Below are positions 1-5,246 of a stretch of DNA of 11,844 bases, one piece after another (position 1 is the first letter of the stretch; every line of letters starts with the position of its first letter). The DNA is taken from positions 1 to 11,844 of the forward strand of contig JARRNY010000126.1 in assembly GCA_037384445.1 (NCBI GenBank), written 5' to 3'. The DNA is from Thiodiazotropha sp037384445. Lineage in GTDB: Bacteria; Pseudomonadota; Gammaproteobacteria; Chromatiales; Chromatiaceae. Below the pieces are notes generated by a model, which ran no database searches, was not told where the DNA came from, and saw only the letters and a list, made by a program, of their open reading frames with translations. The position numbers and the translations under genes were made by a program.

Positions 1-1
1 G

Positions 2-181
2 TGCACCACACCCCACCATTGTATTGCACCATTACTTGAGCTAACAACCATTGGAGGCCAAGTGATGATCGATCCTGCCACGGGGGAAATAATAACGAAT
101 ATTTCCTACAGTTGCGTAGCGTCTTGCGAGCCACCCGCGTTCTCCAGTGGTCCGGCAAGCTGTACCCTCGCCTTACCATGA
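2..181 (+). CDS. Possible 3' end of a gene entering from the left edge (unrecognised)
   Basis: The frame beginning at base 2 is open from the window edge to a TGA at 179-181 and would encode about 59 C-terminal residues. It contains the stretch VMIDPATGEIITNISYSCV and four cysteines in its second half. I do not recognise a family. DPATGEI-like motifs occur in repetitive extracellular proteins, but one short match is weak. An alternative is a 38-residue ORF starting at the internal ATG (65), which has a GGAGG at 53-57 seven bases upstream. Chance openness over 180 bases is also quite possible. Confidence 0.22.
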   Translation, partial: CTTPHHCIAPLLELTTIGGQVMIDPATGEIITNISYSCVASCEPPAFSSGPASCTLALP

Positions 182-263
182 GACATCGGGGCATCCAGTG
201 TGCTTCATGAACCCAAAGCTTAGTTCAACGAAAATGGGCGTACAATAACCGCCCCTCAAGGAA

Positions 264-299
264 GCGCGGATTAAAACTATACTTGGCTTTAATCCGCGC
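264..299. repeat. Perfect 12-bp inverted repeat (stem-loop)
   Basis: GCGCGGATTAAA at 264-275 is exactly reverse-complemented at 288-299, with a 12-base loop (276-287). The stem is G/C at its base and A/T near the loop. There is no T tract on either side, so a classical intrinsic terminator is not favoured. No neighbouring gene is close enough to assign it. Confidence 0.7.
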
Positions 300-410
300 A
301 AATCAACTGCGCGGGACCAAACCATTAATCCGAACATCGCTTAGTAAGTAAGCGCTATTGACAACACATATCCGGAGATGGATCTCCCGAATTCAAGGCC
401 CCGGAGATCA

Positions 411-436
411 AGGCAGCTGTAAATTCCCAGCTGCCT
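411..436 (+). terminator. Stem-loop, possible terminator
   Basis: AGGCAGCTG (411-419) pairs perfectly with CAGCTGCCT (428-436) around an 8-base loop. It is followed by ATTTCATT, a weak and interrupted T-rich tail on the plus strand. The structure is clear. The role as terminator is inferred, and the gene it would serve is not visible unless it is the left-edge frame. Confidence 0.35.
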
Positions 437-654
437 ATTTCATTCGCCGAGCCGGGTTTGGAGCGACTCAGTACGTTACGCATCAGAGGTAAAGCTCTAA
501 AAAGCACTGGTACTAAACGAGCAGAAGCACCATCGAGCCAATGTTCGGGCCGAACTTGCGACTAAGAGGGCAAGACGCCAAAGTGACGGTATGGGCCGGA
601 GCCGCTGATGTTACCCAAATGATTGCATATCAATCAATTCGGGGATATGAAGCA

Positions 655-909
655 ATGCGTTCTATCACCGCTCGTAATGTACCCGACGAGGTACATCGCG
701 CCTTGAGGGCGCGTGCTGCTCAGCACGGACGCGGCGCCGAAGTCGAAATACGCGACATACTGGAAGACGCCGTAAGGCCGGAGGGCCGTGTGAAGCTGGG
801 TTCGCAACTGGCCGAGATTGGCCGCAAGGCCAAGTTGACCGACGAGGAGTTCACGGTAATTGAACAGGTGCGTGACAAGACACCGGCAGAACCGGTGCAC
901 TTTGAATGA
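655..909 (+). CDS. FitA/VapB-type ribbon-helix-helix antitoxin
   Basis: An 84-residue antitoxin of the FitA (StbC-like) family. Such proteins bind DNA as ribbon-helix-helix dimers, repress their own operon and neutralise a PIN-domain RNase. The N-terminal beta strand MRSITARNVPDEVHRALRAR and following helix match the family (S-I-x-x-R-N-x-x-x-E-V plus RARAAQHGR); the C-terminal part, LGSQLAEIGR and a short acidic tail, is the usual toxin-wrapping region. The frame is open further upstream to 541, but I choose ATG 655: the family alignment begins there and GGGGA at 641-645 lies nine bases before it. Its stop overlaps the ATG of the toxin (ATGA at 906-909), the classic arrangement for translational coupling. 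Here the toxin is destroyed, so this is an orphan antitoxin that could still bind DNA or inhibit a toxin encoded elsewhere. Confidence 0.85.
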   Translation: MRSITARNVPDEVHRALRARAAQHGRGAEVEIRDILEDAVRPEGRVKLGSQLAEIGRKAKLTDEEFTVIEQVRDKTPAEPVHFE

Positions 910-965
910 TCCTGTTCGACACGAATGTACCGCTATGGGACTATTGCCTGCTCCACCCGGGCTGA
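906..965 (+). pseudogene. Truncated PIN-domain toxin (FitB/VapC remnant)
   Basis: Starts at an ATG overlapping the antitoxin stop by four bases and reads MILFDTNV, the hallmark N-terminus of FitB/VapC PIN RNases including the first catalytic aspartate (D5). After residue 8 the sequence departs from the family (PLWDYCLLHPG) and stops at 963-965, giving 19 residues instead of about 135-140. All the later acidic residues of the active site are missing, so it cannot be an active nuclease. The break falls at about 929-930. Immediately beyond it comes the 3' end of the convergent fic gene, which suggests a deletion or insertion scar rather than a point mutation. Confidence 0.8.
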
Positions 966-2101
966 AATGCGGTAAATCCAATCGTCCGGTTCGGCTCAAT
1001 GTAAGCGATCTCGTAGCGTGTACTGCGGCCCCGACCCAAGGATATCATCGCCCCCATCTCCTTCAATGTCGCAAGATCACGAGCGGCCGTTGCCTGAGAA
1101 CATTTAGTGATAGCCATGTACTTTTTCGTGGACATACCGCCGTCAAACCCTTGCCGCCCCTCAGCAAACATCAGCGTCAGGACCTTGCCCTGGCGTTCGC
1201 TGATTTTATCCGCGTACACCTCGTAAAACCTGGCTTTGTTGAGAACGAAGTCCACCTCATCTCTGGCGATCTCCTGTGCCCTGTTGATCGTCGAGGTGAA
1301 GAAATTAATAAATGGATTAATACCCAGACCACCACTGCTTGCACGCCACAACGCGTCATGATAGGTTTTCCGGTCTTCATTGATGGCAGTTGCCAAACAG
1401 GCAATCGTTGGTCGTCCTAATGACTGGGAAAGGGCGTGATCGGCAATAGCGCGTCCCACCCTTCCATTGCCATCCTCAAAGGGATGGATGATCTCGAACC
1501 AGAGATGGGCGATTGCGGCACGAACAGGTCCGGGAAGCTCACCGCTCTTGCGAACATATGAGTAGGATTGGTTGTACCAATCAATAAACCGTTCCATTTC
1601 GTCATGGACCGCCGCTGCCGGCGGCGCTTCATAATGAACCCGGTAGTTGCCGATCGGCCCACTTACGATCTGCATGGCATCTCCCCGATAGACGCCACGT
1701 AGCGCCAGACTGGTCCTGACTGCGGGACAAGCCATCGTTTGCCACCCACCCAAGAGATCGTGATCCAAAGGCTTTTGCCACTTTTCTCGGACGTCCACCA
1801 TCAGAGCAGCCGCACCCGCAGCCTTCTCATTCGAATTCGGGGAGGTGGCTTCTATGCCAATCAGATGCAGGAGCGAAGAGCGAACGGAATCGCGATCCAG
1901 AGTCTCGCCTTCAATGGCGCTGGTAGTGATCGCCTCGGACGACATAAGATCAACAATGGCGTCAGACTGATAGCGGCTTGCCATGCCTTCAATGCGCCCG
2001 GATAGGCGTTCCGCAAACCGATAGAAGACCTCGACACGTTCCGAAAACAATAAGCCGTCGTAATCAAAATTCGGCCAATTTGAGTCCTGCCAGATCCACA
2101 T
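941..2101 (-). CDS. Fic family protein with N-terminal inhibitory motif and C-terminal winged helix
   Basis: A 386-residue Fic-domain protein. Fic enzymes transfer AMP (or another phosphate-containing group) from a nucleotide onto Ser/Thr/Tyr of a target protein; the target here is unknown. Residues 1-40 (MWIWQDSNWP onward) resemble the N-terminal DUF4172 region. T60-S-A-I-E64-G65 fits the class II self-inhibitory motif (S/T)xxxE(G/N), whose glutamate blocks ATP binding. The catalytic loop is H206-P-F-E-D-G-N-G-R-V-G-R217, complete with the histidine. Residues about 296-368 look like a winged-helix domain ending in GRGRSTRYEI. Relatives I recall end near that motif (about 365-370 residues), so the last 20 or so residues here may be a neo-tail. 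The start is supported by the conserved N-terminus, but no good ribosome binding site precedes it. It converges on the antitoxin/toxin remnant and overlaps the remnant by 25 bases. Confidence 0.88.
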   Translation of the reverse strand: MWIWQDSNWPNFDYDGLLFSERVEVFYRFAERLSGRIEGMASRYQSDAIVDLMSSEAITTSAIEGETLDRDSVRSSLLHLIGIEATSPNSNEKAAGAAALMVDVREKWQKPLDHDLLGGWQTMACPAVRTSLALRGVYRGDAMQIVSGPIGNYRVHYEAPPAAAVHDEMERFIDWYNQSYSYVRKSGELPGPVRAAIAHLWFEIIHPFEDGNGRVGRAIADHALSQSLGRPTIACLATAINEDRKTYHDALWRASSGGLGINPFINFFTSTINRAQEIARDEVDFVLNKARFYEVYADKISERQGKVLTLMFAEGRQGFDGGMSTKKYMAITKCSQATAARDLATLKEMGAMISLGRGRSTRYEIAYIEPNRTIGFTAFQPGWSRQ

Positions 2102-2354
2102 GCCACGATGCTATCGCATAATCATATCATTTTTCAATGCTTTATGAATTGATTAGGTCAAATATTTGTATCACAGTCATGAGCTACGAGTTTCCAAAAA
2201 ACAATAAGTTATTGTTAATCAAGTAAAACCATGCGGAATCATCCGAAACCCGAATAATTGTATAAAAAATAACATAGGGTAATTTGGCGAACATTGGCAA
2301 AACTGACGATGTACCACTGCTGTGCCAAGTCAGGCTTTTGGGCCTAATTTTTCC
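2102..2354. other. AT-rich upstream region of fic, no gene seen
   Basis: Upstream of the minus-strand fic gene. It contains no convincing ORF. On the minus strand TTGACC (reverse complement of 2156-2161) could be a -35 element, but no good -10 sits at the right distance, so I do not call a promoter. A 17-bp pseudo-palindrome lies at 2200-2216 (listed separately). Confidence 0.35.
2200..2216. promoter_or_regulatory. Possible operator palindrome upstream of fic
   Basis: AACAATAA (2200-2207) and TTATTGTT (2209-2216) are exact inverted repeats around a single G, about 100 bases upstream of the fic start. The one-base spacer argues against an RNA hairpin and suits a dimeric repressor site. AT-rich palindromes arise easily by chance, so this is tentative. 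Confidence 0.25.
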
Positions 2355-2432
2355 AACCAGAGCATGGGCTCAGGTCTTGTCTTTTGCCCTACAAACCAGA
2401 GCATGGGGTCAGGTCTTGTCTTTTGCCCTACA
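2355..2432. repeat. Two tandem 39-bp repeats
   Basis: Unit 1 (2355-2393) and unit 2 (2394-2432) are head to tail and differ at one position only (C2369 versus G2408). Each contains the motif GGGxTCAGGTCTTGTC followed by TTTTGCCCTACA. From memory, motifs of the GGGGTCAGGTCTT kind are frequent next to REP-associated (Y1) transposases in gammaproteobacteria. An inverted partner occurs at 3135-3147. Confidence 0.8.
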
Positions 2433-2627
2433 TATACACGCTTAGAATAATGTGCAACAAAATGAATTATCGCTCTACGTCCGCTTTGGGCCTGATTCAC
2501 ACACAGAACGATGGCGCATTCACCTTCCGCTCCTGGCCATTCTCTGCAGTATAGATCACATCTGTAGCATGTCAGCTTTTGGCCGGATAGCGACCGTACT
2601 CTGGACGCCAAACCCGCCAAAATGTGG
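2433..2627. other. Gene-free debris between repeats and recombinase remnant
   Basis: Short frames are open here on both strands, but none has a recognisable start, family resemblance or codon pattern. It is probably decayed mobile-element or intergenic repeat sequence. Confidence 0.35.
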
Positions 2628-2846
2628 TCAGATCTCGGTATGCTCAGCCATCTCGAGTGCGTCATCCACTTCTACCCCAAGATACCTCACTGTACTTTCG
2701 AGCTTGGTATGGCCAAGCAGTAATTGAACGGCGCGCAGATGCTTTGTCCGTTTGTATATGATGCTCACTTTCGTGCGGCGAATCGAGTGCGTTCCACAGA
2801 CAGACGGTCGAGCCCGATAATCCTCCCTTTGCTCCAGGGTATGCAA
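2628..2846 (-). pseudogene. 3' remnant of a tyrosine recombinase (phage-type integrase)
   Basis: The 72-residue frame ends with the C-terminal catalytic part of a tyrosine recombinase: GTHSIRRTK carries the HxxR box, LLLGHTKLES the second histidine, and TVRYLGVEV the nucleophilic tyrosine, followed by the natural-looking end DALEMAEHTEI and TGA. The N-terminal part, the DNA-binding domain and the first catalytic arginine are absent. Just upstream of GTHS the adjacent minus-strand frame reads IGLDRLSV, which resembles what precedes GTHS in relatives (a form like IGLDxxxYGTHS). This suggests a one-base frameshift near 2800-2810 in addition to the truncation. No intact copy lies in the window, so this fragment is inactive. 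It marks a former integrative element or a local recombination scar. Confidence 0.75.
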
Positions 2847-2939
2847 TTATTATTGGCACATTCGATGTCAGTGAGCTAGTTCATGATTCGTTTCCTCCAT
2901 TAAGGAAAAGGAATCATAAGTATTGTCGATTTACGTTAC

Positions 2940-2981
2940 GGTCACTTTCGCGACCTTATGTAGCGCTCCACATAAGTGACC
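2940..2981. repeat. Nested, mutually exclusive inverted repeats
   Basis: GGTCACTT (2940-2947) is reverse-complemented at 2974-2981. Inside it CTTATGT (2955-2961) pairs with ACATAAG (2970-2976), and the loop contains the palindrome AGCGCT (2962-2967). The right arms of the two stems overlap at 2974-2976, so they cannot both form fully. This could be a recombination or binding site, or a transposon end. Confidence 0.55.
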
Positions 2982-3141
2982 ATTCCGGACCTCTTATATT
3001 GACAAGAAGTCGAAGGCATATATGATCAAAGTGGATGTTACCCCTTGCCCGAAGCCGGCCAGGAGGAGACATTAGTCCTTATTGGGCTAGTCTGGCCGAA
3101 ACAGCCGCACCTACCATCGGTTGACGCAAAAGGAAAGACCT

Positions 3142-3175
3142 GACTCCTGGCTGTCCCTGACCCCTGGCTGTCCCT
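3142..3175. repeat. Two tandem 17-bp repeats
   Basis: GACTCCTGGCTGTCCCT (3142-3158) is followed directly by the same sequence with one change (3159-3175; T3145 versus C3162). The first unit overlaps the AAGACCTGACTCC motif (3135-3147), an inverted 12/13 match to 2405-2417. Confidence 0.75.
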
Positions 3176-3213
3176 CCATCCAGGCAATGTAACTGAATAC
3201 GGTCGATGAGCTG

Positions 3214-3475
3214 GTGATTAAACTGCGTTATTTACTCAGCATTCCACTGGGGAGGCGGAAAAGCGTCTTATCGATTTTTAATAACTTGACAATAATCAAA
3301 AATGTTCGTCATGCTGCTGTTCCTAACAGCCATTCTTTCCAAATTATTCATTTGAATGATGGCGAATATCACTGCTACGCTGAGAATAGAACAAAGTAGA
3401 TTTGTTTGAGTTCCAAAGTTCTGCTGCAACCTCATATGTTGCTCATAACATCATTTAATTCGAGGAACCAATAGC
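3214..3475. other. AT-rich leader region of the following gene
   Basis: No supported gene. A 61-codon GTG-initiated frame (3214-3399) is open but has no ribosome binding site and resembles nothing I know. The region probably holds the promoter of the gene at 3476, though I cannot single out a convincing -35/-10 pair. Confidence 0.3.
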
Positions 3476-3967
3476 ATGACTGCCAACATAGACCATAAGA
3501 AATTCAAAGAGACGCTCAATTCATTGCCTGTAGAGCAACAACGGAGAATTGCTGCGAAATTTATAGAAAAGGTTCTGGATTTGGCTGATGAACGTTGCCT
3601 GGACAATATTGTAAAACTCTTCAGTAAACCCGTGATTGACGCGGATGATCTCGAACTGGCACACCGCAAGGCGCACACCATCTATGTGGATACACACCCT
3701 CATTCGGACCTCTCCGAGTTGAATTTCGATCATCAGGCGAAACACTTCGTTGCCGAGGCTTGCATGACCTGTGTGGCACCGATCTATCAGGAAGCCCGGA
3801 CTTGTCACTTGGCACAAAAAGTGGCCATGTACTGCCGCCTGGCAAGAACCTGTTCAAACATGAGTCATGAAGAGGATGTCCCCGACTTTTCCAAAGCGGA
3901 GGAGGCGACCAGGAAGTCGATCGAAGAACAGCATGCCATCCTGCAGGACTTCATGGCCAACAAGTGA
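3476..3967 (+). CDS. Small predicted cytoplasmic protein, Cys/His-containing, unknown function
   Basis: A 163-residue protein that I do not recognise. The start is well supported: GAGGA at 3462-3466 lies nine bases before the ATG. There is no signal peptide or membrane segment. The N-terminal 60 residues look helical and charged. A middle segment is rich in His (H63, H67, H74, H76, H86, H90), and Cys residues follow at 96, 99, 110, 120 and 126 (C96-x2-C99 and spaced cysteines in a helical context). The C-terminus is an acidic helix. Metal or cofactor binding is possible, but that is inference from composition. It stands alone, convergent with mazG, and ends at a strong stem-loop. Confidence 0.75.
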   Translation: MTANIDHKKFKETLNSLPVEQQRRIAAKFIEKVLDLADERCLDNIVKLFSKPVIDADDLELAHRKAHTIYVDTHPHSDLSELNFDHQAKHFVAEACMTCVAPIYQEARTCHLAQKVAMYCRLARTCSNMSHEEDVPDFSKAEEATRKSIEEQHAILQDFMANK

Positions 3968-3997
3968 CCCACCTCGACTCACCAGGGGTGTTATCCT

Positions 3998-4038
3998 GCT
4001 ATTAACCCGGCAATCCAATATATTGCCGGTTTAATAGC
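3998..4038. terminator. Long stem-loop between convergent genes, probable bidirectional terminator
   Basis: Seventeen-base arms (3998-4014 and 4022-4038) pair with a single mismatch (C4006 against T4030) around a 7-base loop. The inner half is CCGGCAAT/ATTGCCGG and the outer half GCTATTAA/TTAATAGC. It lies 30 bases after one gene's stop and 55 bases beyond the mazG stop, as expected for a shared terminator. The A/T-rich outer arm supplies short T runs on both strands but no long U tract. Confidence 0.55.
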
Positions 4039-4092
4039 TACCGAACTGGCTCCAACCTCTAGACCGCTAATAGCAGCCGGATGGGCATTGCT

Positions 4093-4890
4093 TCAAGTCT
4101 CCCCCTCCTTTCGTTTCACCTTCTCCCAGGCCTCGTCCCAGGCTTCCGCCGAGAGCTCCTGCAGGACCTTACCACCGCTCAGATCAAACACCCGTTCCAT
4201 GGCGCGGAAACGACGTTCGAATTTTTCGTTGGCCCGGCTCAGGGTCTGTTCTGCGTCCATGCCGAACAGGCGGGTGACATTCACCACCGAAAACAGCAGG
4301 TCCCCCAGCTCGTCCCCCAAAGCGGCCTCATCACCGGCGTCGATCTCCGCCCGCACTTCGGCCAACTCCTCCTCGAGTTTTTCGATCGCCCCCTTCACAT
4401 CGGGCCAATCGAAGCCGACTCTGGCAGCCCGTTTCTGCAGCTTCTCCGCCCGGATCAGTGCCGGCAGGGCACGCGCCACTCCATCCAGTTCACTGTGCAC
4501 GGTTGTGTCGTTGCGCTGCTTGCGCTCCCGCGCCTTGGTGCTCTCCCAGGCATGACGCAAGGCTTCGTCCGACTCGTACTCCGCATCGGAAAAGACATGA
4601 GGATGACGCCGCAGCATCTTCTCGCAGATCGCCTCCGCTACCTGCTGGAAATCGAAATGTCCCTCCTCGCGGGCGATCTGGCTGTAGAAGACCACCTGAA
4701 ACAACAGATCCCCCAGCTCGTCCCGCAACTCACCCATATCGCCCCGCTGGATCGCATCAGCCACTTCATAGGCCTCTTCCAGGGTATAGGGGACGATAGT
4801 GCTGTAGGTCTGGCGCTGATCCCAGGGGCATCCCGTTTCGGGATCTCTCAGCCGGGACATGATATCGAGCAGTCTCTGTACAGACTCCAT
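4093..4890 (-). CDS. mazG: Nucleoside triphosphate pyrophosphohydrolase MazG
   Basis: A 265-residue all-alpha NTP pyrophosphatase that hydrolyses NTPs and dNTPs to the monophosphate and PPi in the cytoplasm. It removes aberrant nucleotides and in E. coli also modulates ppGpp-linked survival. Length matches E. coli MazG (263). Both MazG repeats are complete: the N-terminal EExxE (E38, E39, E42) with E58xxD61, and the C-terminal EExxE (E174, E175, E178) with E194xxD197. CPWDQRQTY (21-29), RRHPHVF (94-100) and NEKFERRFR (221-229) are family signatures. I place the start at ATG 4890, not at the in-frame GTG 4908: GGAGGAG (complement of 4899-4905) lies eight bases before ATG 4890, the upstream GTG overlaps that Shine-Dalgarno, and E. 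coli MazG aligns from here. It is divergent from uvrA across an interval invaded by a MITE-like element. Confidence 0.96.
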   Translation of the reverse strand: MESVQRLLDIMSRLRDPETGCPWDQRQTYSTIVPYTLEEAYEVADAIQRGDMGELRDELGDLLFQVVFYSQIAREEGHFDFQQVAEAICEKMLRRHPHVFSDAEYESDEALRHAWESTKARERKQRNDTTVHSELDGVARALPALIRAEKLQKRAARVGFDWPDVKGAIEKLEEELAEVRAEIDAGDEAALGDELGDLLFSVVNVTRLFGMDAEQTLSRANEKFERRFRAMERVFDLSGGKVLQELSAEAWDEAWEKVKRKEGET

Positions 4891-4932
4891 CCAGTGATCT
4901 CCTCCCACGATGGTGGTGAAGCTTGAGCCATA

Positions 4933-5089
4933 GGGTTAGGGCCTAATGCTACTTAGTTAAGGGCGTTTGGGACGTTATCCAACACCTTATGTTGGGGCAG
5001 GGCCCCACCCTACACGCTGGACCATAGGTAGGGTGGGGCCCTGCCCCACCATTAAATCGCTTAACTAAGTAACATTCGGGTTAGGGCCT
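4933..5089. repeat. 12-bp direct repeats flanking the MITE-like element
   Basis: GGGTTAGGGCCT occurs at 4933-4944 and again at 5078-5089, exactly outside the inverted-repeat element at 4945-5076 (one extra C at 5077 on the right). This is what a target-site duplication would look like, although 12 bp is long for small transposons and the repeats could instead belong to the element. Confidence 0.65.
4945..5076. mobile_element. 132-bp MITE-like element with terminal inverted repeats
   Basis: The ends are inverted repeats of 19 bp: AATGCTACTTAGTTAAGGG at 4945-4963 matches the reverse complement of 5058-5076 at 17 of 19 positions. Inside lies a perfect 21-bp inverted repeat (4993-5013 and 5028-5048), starting TGGGGCAGGG and ending ACCCTAC, around a 14-base loop. 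No coding capacity. Small size, terminal repeats, palindromic core and flanking direct repeats together fit a non-autonomous element mobilised in trans. It sits between divergent mazG and uvrA, where its hairpin could shield one promoter from the other. It carries no visible promoter of its own. Confidence 0.65.
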
Positions 5090-5101
5090 GGTAACAGGCC
5101 C
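5084..5101. repeat. Short hairpin GGGCCTG/CAGGCCC
   Basis: GGGCCTG (5084-5090) and CAGGCCC (5095-5101) form a perfect 7-bp stem with a GTAA loop. It overlaps the right-hand direct repeat. No T tract follows. Confidence 0.45.
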
Positions 5102-5130
5102 AAGTCGACACGTTATCAAAACCCACCCTT

Positions 5131-5195
5131 GTCGGCATCCACAGGGATTGATGCACAGGCAGGAATAACAGTACGAATCCATGCTTGATGCCGAC
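5131..5195. repeat. 9-bp inverted repeat in the uvrA leader
   Basis: GTCGGCATC (5131-5139) is reverse-complemented as GATGCCGAC (5187-5195), 47 bases apart and about 50-115 bases before the uvrA start. It could be a binding site pair or leader structure. I see no LexA-type CTGT-N8-ACAG box in 4891-5246. Confidence 0.3.
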
Positions 5196-5246
5196 GGCGC
5201 GAATTCCGACAATGAGCGACCTTCACCCCCTTGATGACAGACCCCA

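Larger units (their letters stand above)
182..540. other. Gene-free stretch with two strong stem-loops
   Basis: No convincing reading frame in either strand. The stretch is dominated by two perfect inverted repeats (264-299 and 411-436, listed separately) and a short GGAGAT/ATCTCC palindrome at 374-387. TTAATCCG, part of the first stem, occurs again at 325-332. It could be the remains of transposed repeats, the terminators of an upstream gene, or a structured RNA. I see no promoter that would decide between these. Confidence 0.4.
2847..3213. other. Gene-free stretch with palindromes and short tandem repeat
   Basis: No gene seen. It holds nested inverted repeats at 2940-2981 and a 17-bp tandem repeat at 3142-3175, both listed separately. 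The character is that of decayed mobile DNA continuing from the recombinase remnant. Confidence 0.4.

Noticed and set aside
264..299. Integron attC site
   Set aside because: The inverted repeat lacks recognisable GTTRRRY and RYYYAAC core sites and the typical unpaired bases.
541..654. Longer N-terminus for the antitoxin (start at 541)
   Set aside because: The extra 38 residues do not fit the family, and ATG 655 has the ribosome binding site and the conserved N-terminal strand.
3214..3399. 61-codon frame with GTG start
   Set aside because: No ribosome binding site, no recognisable family, AT-rich intergenic composition; likely chance.
4891..4908. GTG start six codons upstream for MazG
   Set aside because: That GTG overlaps the GGAGGAG that serves ATG 4890, and the E. 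coli protein aligns from the later start.
4081..4926. Long plus-strand frame of 281 codons opposite mazG
   Set aside because: It is the antisense shadow of mazG, whose family motifs and Shine-Dalgarno are unambiguous on the minus strand.
4891..5246. SOS (LexA) box upstream of uvrA
   Set aside because: No CTGT occurs in this interval, so no CTGT-N8-ACAG match exists. A divergent LexA site cannot be excluded but is not visible.
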